From Thioclava indica (GTDB lineage: Bacteria > Pseudomonadota > Alphaproteobacteria > Rhodobacterales > Rhodobacteraceae): DNA of 44,513 bases. Position 1 is the stretch's first letter. Every line of letters starts with the position of its first letter. Location: contig NZ_AUNB01000027.1 of NCBI RefSeq assembly GCF_000714545.1, forward strand, positions 1-44,513, given 5' to 3'. Position numbers and translations under genes: made by a program. The notes beneath the pieces were generated by a model. That model ran no database searches. It had not been told where the DNA came from and saw nothing but the letters and a program-made list of their open reading frames with translations. Below are positions 42,811 to 44,513 of this stretch, in pieces.

Positions 42811-44499
42811 ATGAAACATAAGGCTTTGATTATCAGCGCGCTGTCGCTGGCCGTCACGTTTGGGCCGGTGGGTCCGGTTGCGGCGGGTGGCTCTGATATC
42901 GTTGGCGGGGTGATCGGTGGTATCATCGGCGGTGCGATCGTCAATGAGGCGAATCGCAATCGGACCACCCGGACGCGCACCGTCACTAAACGCTATTACA
43001 AGAAACCCACGATGTCCTCGGCGCAGCGCGAGCAAAATCGCGAAGTGCAGACCTCGCTCAATCATTTCGGCTGGAATGTGGGCACGCCTGATGGGGTGCT
43101 GGGGCGCAACTCGCGCGCGGGTGTGTCGCAATATCAGGCCTATATGAAGTTCCCGATCACCGGCAAGCTGGGGGAAATGGAGCGCACGATCCTGACCACC
43201 GCGTATCAAAAGGCGCGGCTGGGCGGCTCTGCGGTTGCGCAAACCGTTTCAAACCATCCCCAAGGGATGCGCGGTTTGCTGATCGAAACGCGCGAGCAGA
43301 TGCTGGGCGGTTCGGGGTCGCAGACCTACGCTGGCGGCACGATTGGCGGTCTGCCGCCCGAGGTGTCGGAAGCCGTATTTGAAATCGCCCACAACTCGAA
43401 TGTGCAGCCCCAGCAGTTGATCGCGCGGGCGGGCTTTGTGCAGCTGGCCGATATGAATGCTGACGGGCGCACGGATTATCTGCTGGATACTTCGGTTCTG
43501 GGGCAGGGGTTCTGGTGCAATGGCAACAATTGCGTCGTGCGGATTTTCGCCTCGACCCCGCAGGGCTATGAGCGCAACGATTTTCAGGCCGTCGGGGCCA
43601 CGCCTGCGATGTTCACCTGTCGTCAGGCGATTTGCCAAAAGCTTGATCAGACCGCGCCGGTGATGGCGGGCGCGCCCGGCTCGAACCTGTCCACCCAACC
43701 GCAGGGCTTGCCCGATACGGTGATGACCTCGACCACGCAACCGCAGGTGCCTGCATTTGCCGCGCAGGTTGCGGCGGCCCCCGCGATGCCGTCGTTTGCA
43801 ACAGCAGAGCCCACGGTGTCGTTGGCCTCTTACTGCGCCAAGGTCGGGCTTGTGACCTCGTCCAATGGTGGGTTCATGACCGAAGCCGCGCTCAGCGATG
43901 CCGATCAGGCGCTGGGCGAGCAGTTCTGTCTTGCGCGCGGTTACGCAATCGACAGTGGTGAGGCGATGGCGGCCAAGATTTCCGGCTTCACGCCTGATCA
44001 GGTGGCCGCGCAATGCCGCGATTTCGGCGCGTTGCTGAAATCCGAGGTGGCTTCGGCCGGGATCAGCCCGCGCGATGTGGTGATTGATAAGGTCAAAGCC
44101 TTTGTTGCAGGCTCGGGCATGAGCCCCGCGCAATTGACGGGCACCGCCAAGATCTGCCTGTCGGTCGGCTATCGCACCGATGATATGGGCGTGGCGATGG
44201 GCTCGGCGCTGGTGCTCAGCGCGCTGGGCCAAGATGGCTACGGAGAGCTGATCGGTCACCATTTGGTGCGTGGCATCGGCACGCAGGAGCGCCGCGATCT
44301 GGCGCTGGGCTGGTATGAAAAAAGCGCCGCAGCCACGCCGGTCTTTGCCCCTGCGCAGCCTGAACGCAATGGTCTGATCCGCAAGGCGGCGCTGATGATC
44401 AACGGTCACACGCAGGCGGCCCCGGTTCCGGCAGCGTCCGTCACGCCCGGTTTTGCCGATATGGCGGCGGATCTGGTCACCACGGGGGCCACGCAGTAA
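42811..44499 (+). CDS. Exported peptidoglycan-binding-domain protein of unknown function
   Basis: A 562-residue secreted protein. Residues 1-25 are a Sec signal (MKHKALIISALSLAVTFGPV...), followed by a glycine-rich GGVIGGIIGGAIV stretch, which resembles the glycine-zipper segments of outer-membrane-associated proteins, and a very basic stretch, NRTTRTRTVTKRYYKKP. A PG_binding_1-like domain lies at about 70-130 (REVQTSLNHFGWNVGTPDGV). A middle part has DMNADGRTDYLLDTS, resembling an FG-GAP/calcium-binding repeat. A Pro/Ala/Gln-rich linker leads to a C-terminal domain with spaced cysteines (SYCAKVG, FCLARGY, AAQCRDFG, KICLSVGYR). I cannot assign that domain. The ATG at 42811 has GGGGGAT upstream; an in-frame TTG at 42796 is rejected. 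It diverges from lipB over about 200 bp and is the last gene of the window. Confidence 0.8.
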   Translation: MKHKALIISALSLAVTFGPVGPVAAGGSDIVGGVIGGIIGGAIVNEANRNRTTRTRTVTKRYYKKPTMSSAQREQNREVQTSLNHFGWNVGTPDGVLGRNSRAGVSQYQAYMKFPITGKLGEMERTILTTAYQKARLGGSAVAQTVSNHPQGMRGLLIETREQMLGGSGSQTYAGGTIGGLPPEVSEAVFEIAHNSNVQPQQLIARAGFVQLADMNADGRTDYLLDTSVLGQGFWCNGNNCVVRIFASTPQGYERNDFQAVGATPAMFTCRQAICQKLDQTAPVMAGAPGSNLSTQPQGLPDTVMTSTTQPQVPAFAAQVAAAPAMPSFATAEPTVSLASYCAKVGLVTSSNGGFMTEAALSDADQALGEQFCLARGYAIDSGEAMAAKISGFTPDQVAAQCRDFGALLKSEVASAGISPRDVVIDKVKAFVAGSGMSPAQLTGTAKICLSVGYRTDDMGVAMGSALVLSALGQDGYGELIGHHLVRGIGTQERRDLALGWYEKSAAATPVFAPAQPERNGLIRKAALMINGHTQAAPVPAASVTPGFADMAADLVTTGATQ

Positions 44500-44513
44500 C
44501 GCCAAACTCTTGC

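Noticed and set aside
43249-44505. A 418-codon minus-strand frame antisense to the peptidoglycan-binding protein gene
   Set aside because: It is a shadow frame rich in Arg, His and Gly. The plus-strand gene has a signal peptide and domain structure.
1-44513. tRNA, rRNA, CRISPR array, insertion sequence or prophage
   Set aside because: I looked in all spacers for cloverleaf arms, repeated units, transposase or integrase motifs and terminal repeats, and found none.

Overview
The window looks like a chromosomal segment of an alphaproteobacterium of the order Rhodobacterales (Rhodobacter/Paracoccus/roseobacter relatives). The grounds are a GC-rich background with strong third-position GC, a cytochrome c550-type gene next to ctaD as in Paracoccus, a perfect FNR/FnrL box, a perfect CtrA box, and family variants common in this order. 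This assignment is inference from gene content; no rRNA or tRNA is present to confirm it. No CRISPR array, insertion sequence, integrase or phage gene was found.

Layout. Positions 1-172 hold the 5' end of a decayed class-III aminotransferase gene. After a small PLDc_N-type membrane protein and a shared terminator comes ilvD (branched-chain amino acid synthesis). Positions 3118-7420 form an AT-rich three-gene cassette on the minus strand: a two-domain GT4-GT2 glycosyltransferase, a protein of unknown function and a sulfotransferase. It is probably a horizontally acquired surface-glycan module. Positions 7990-13503 are a complete oppABCDF peptide-import operon, followed by a Tat-exported CpdB-type nucleotidase, an RND efflux pair without repressor or outer-membrane channel, and a very long methyl-accepting chemotaxis protein with two PAS-like modules.

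Positions 23263-29705 carry parE (with a highly structured G-rich leader), a half-size DMT/SMR-like membrane protein, a glutathione transferase diverging from ppk2 across a perfect FNR box, a methyltransferase, and a cytochrome c'/cytochrome b561 pair. Positions 29749-34347 carry a MATE exporter, a UbiH-type hydroxylase, small membrane proteins, a HAD nucleotidase and a GntR regulator.

Positions 34354-38817 carry an NfrB-like glycosyltransferase with an N-terminal MshEN (c-di-GMP-type) domain behind a perfect CtrA box, then carA, a YqeY protein and a lipoprotein. Positions 38821-42611 hold a respiratory block (DUF2244 protein, ctaD, cytochrome c550) and lipB. The window ends with an exported peptidoglycan-binding-domain protein.

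The most interesting points are the AT-rich glycosylation/sulfation cassette with an unrecognised central protein, and the NfrB-like synthase that appears to combine CtrA transcriptional control with c-di-GMP allosteric control. The FNR-controlled polyphosphate kinase promoter and the internally deleted aminotransferase follow. Most of the remaining genes are ordinary housekeeping or transport functions.
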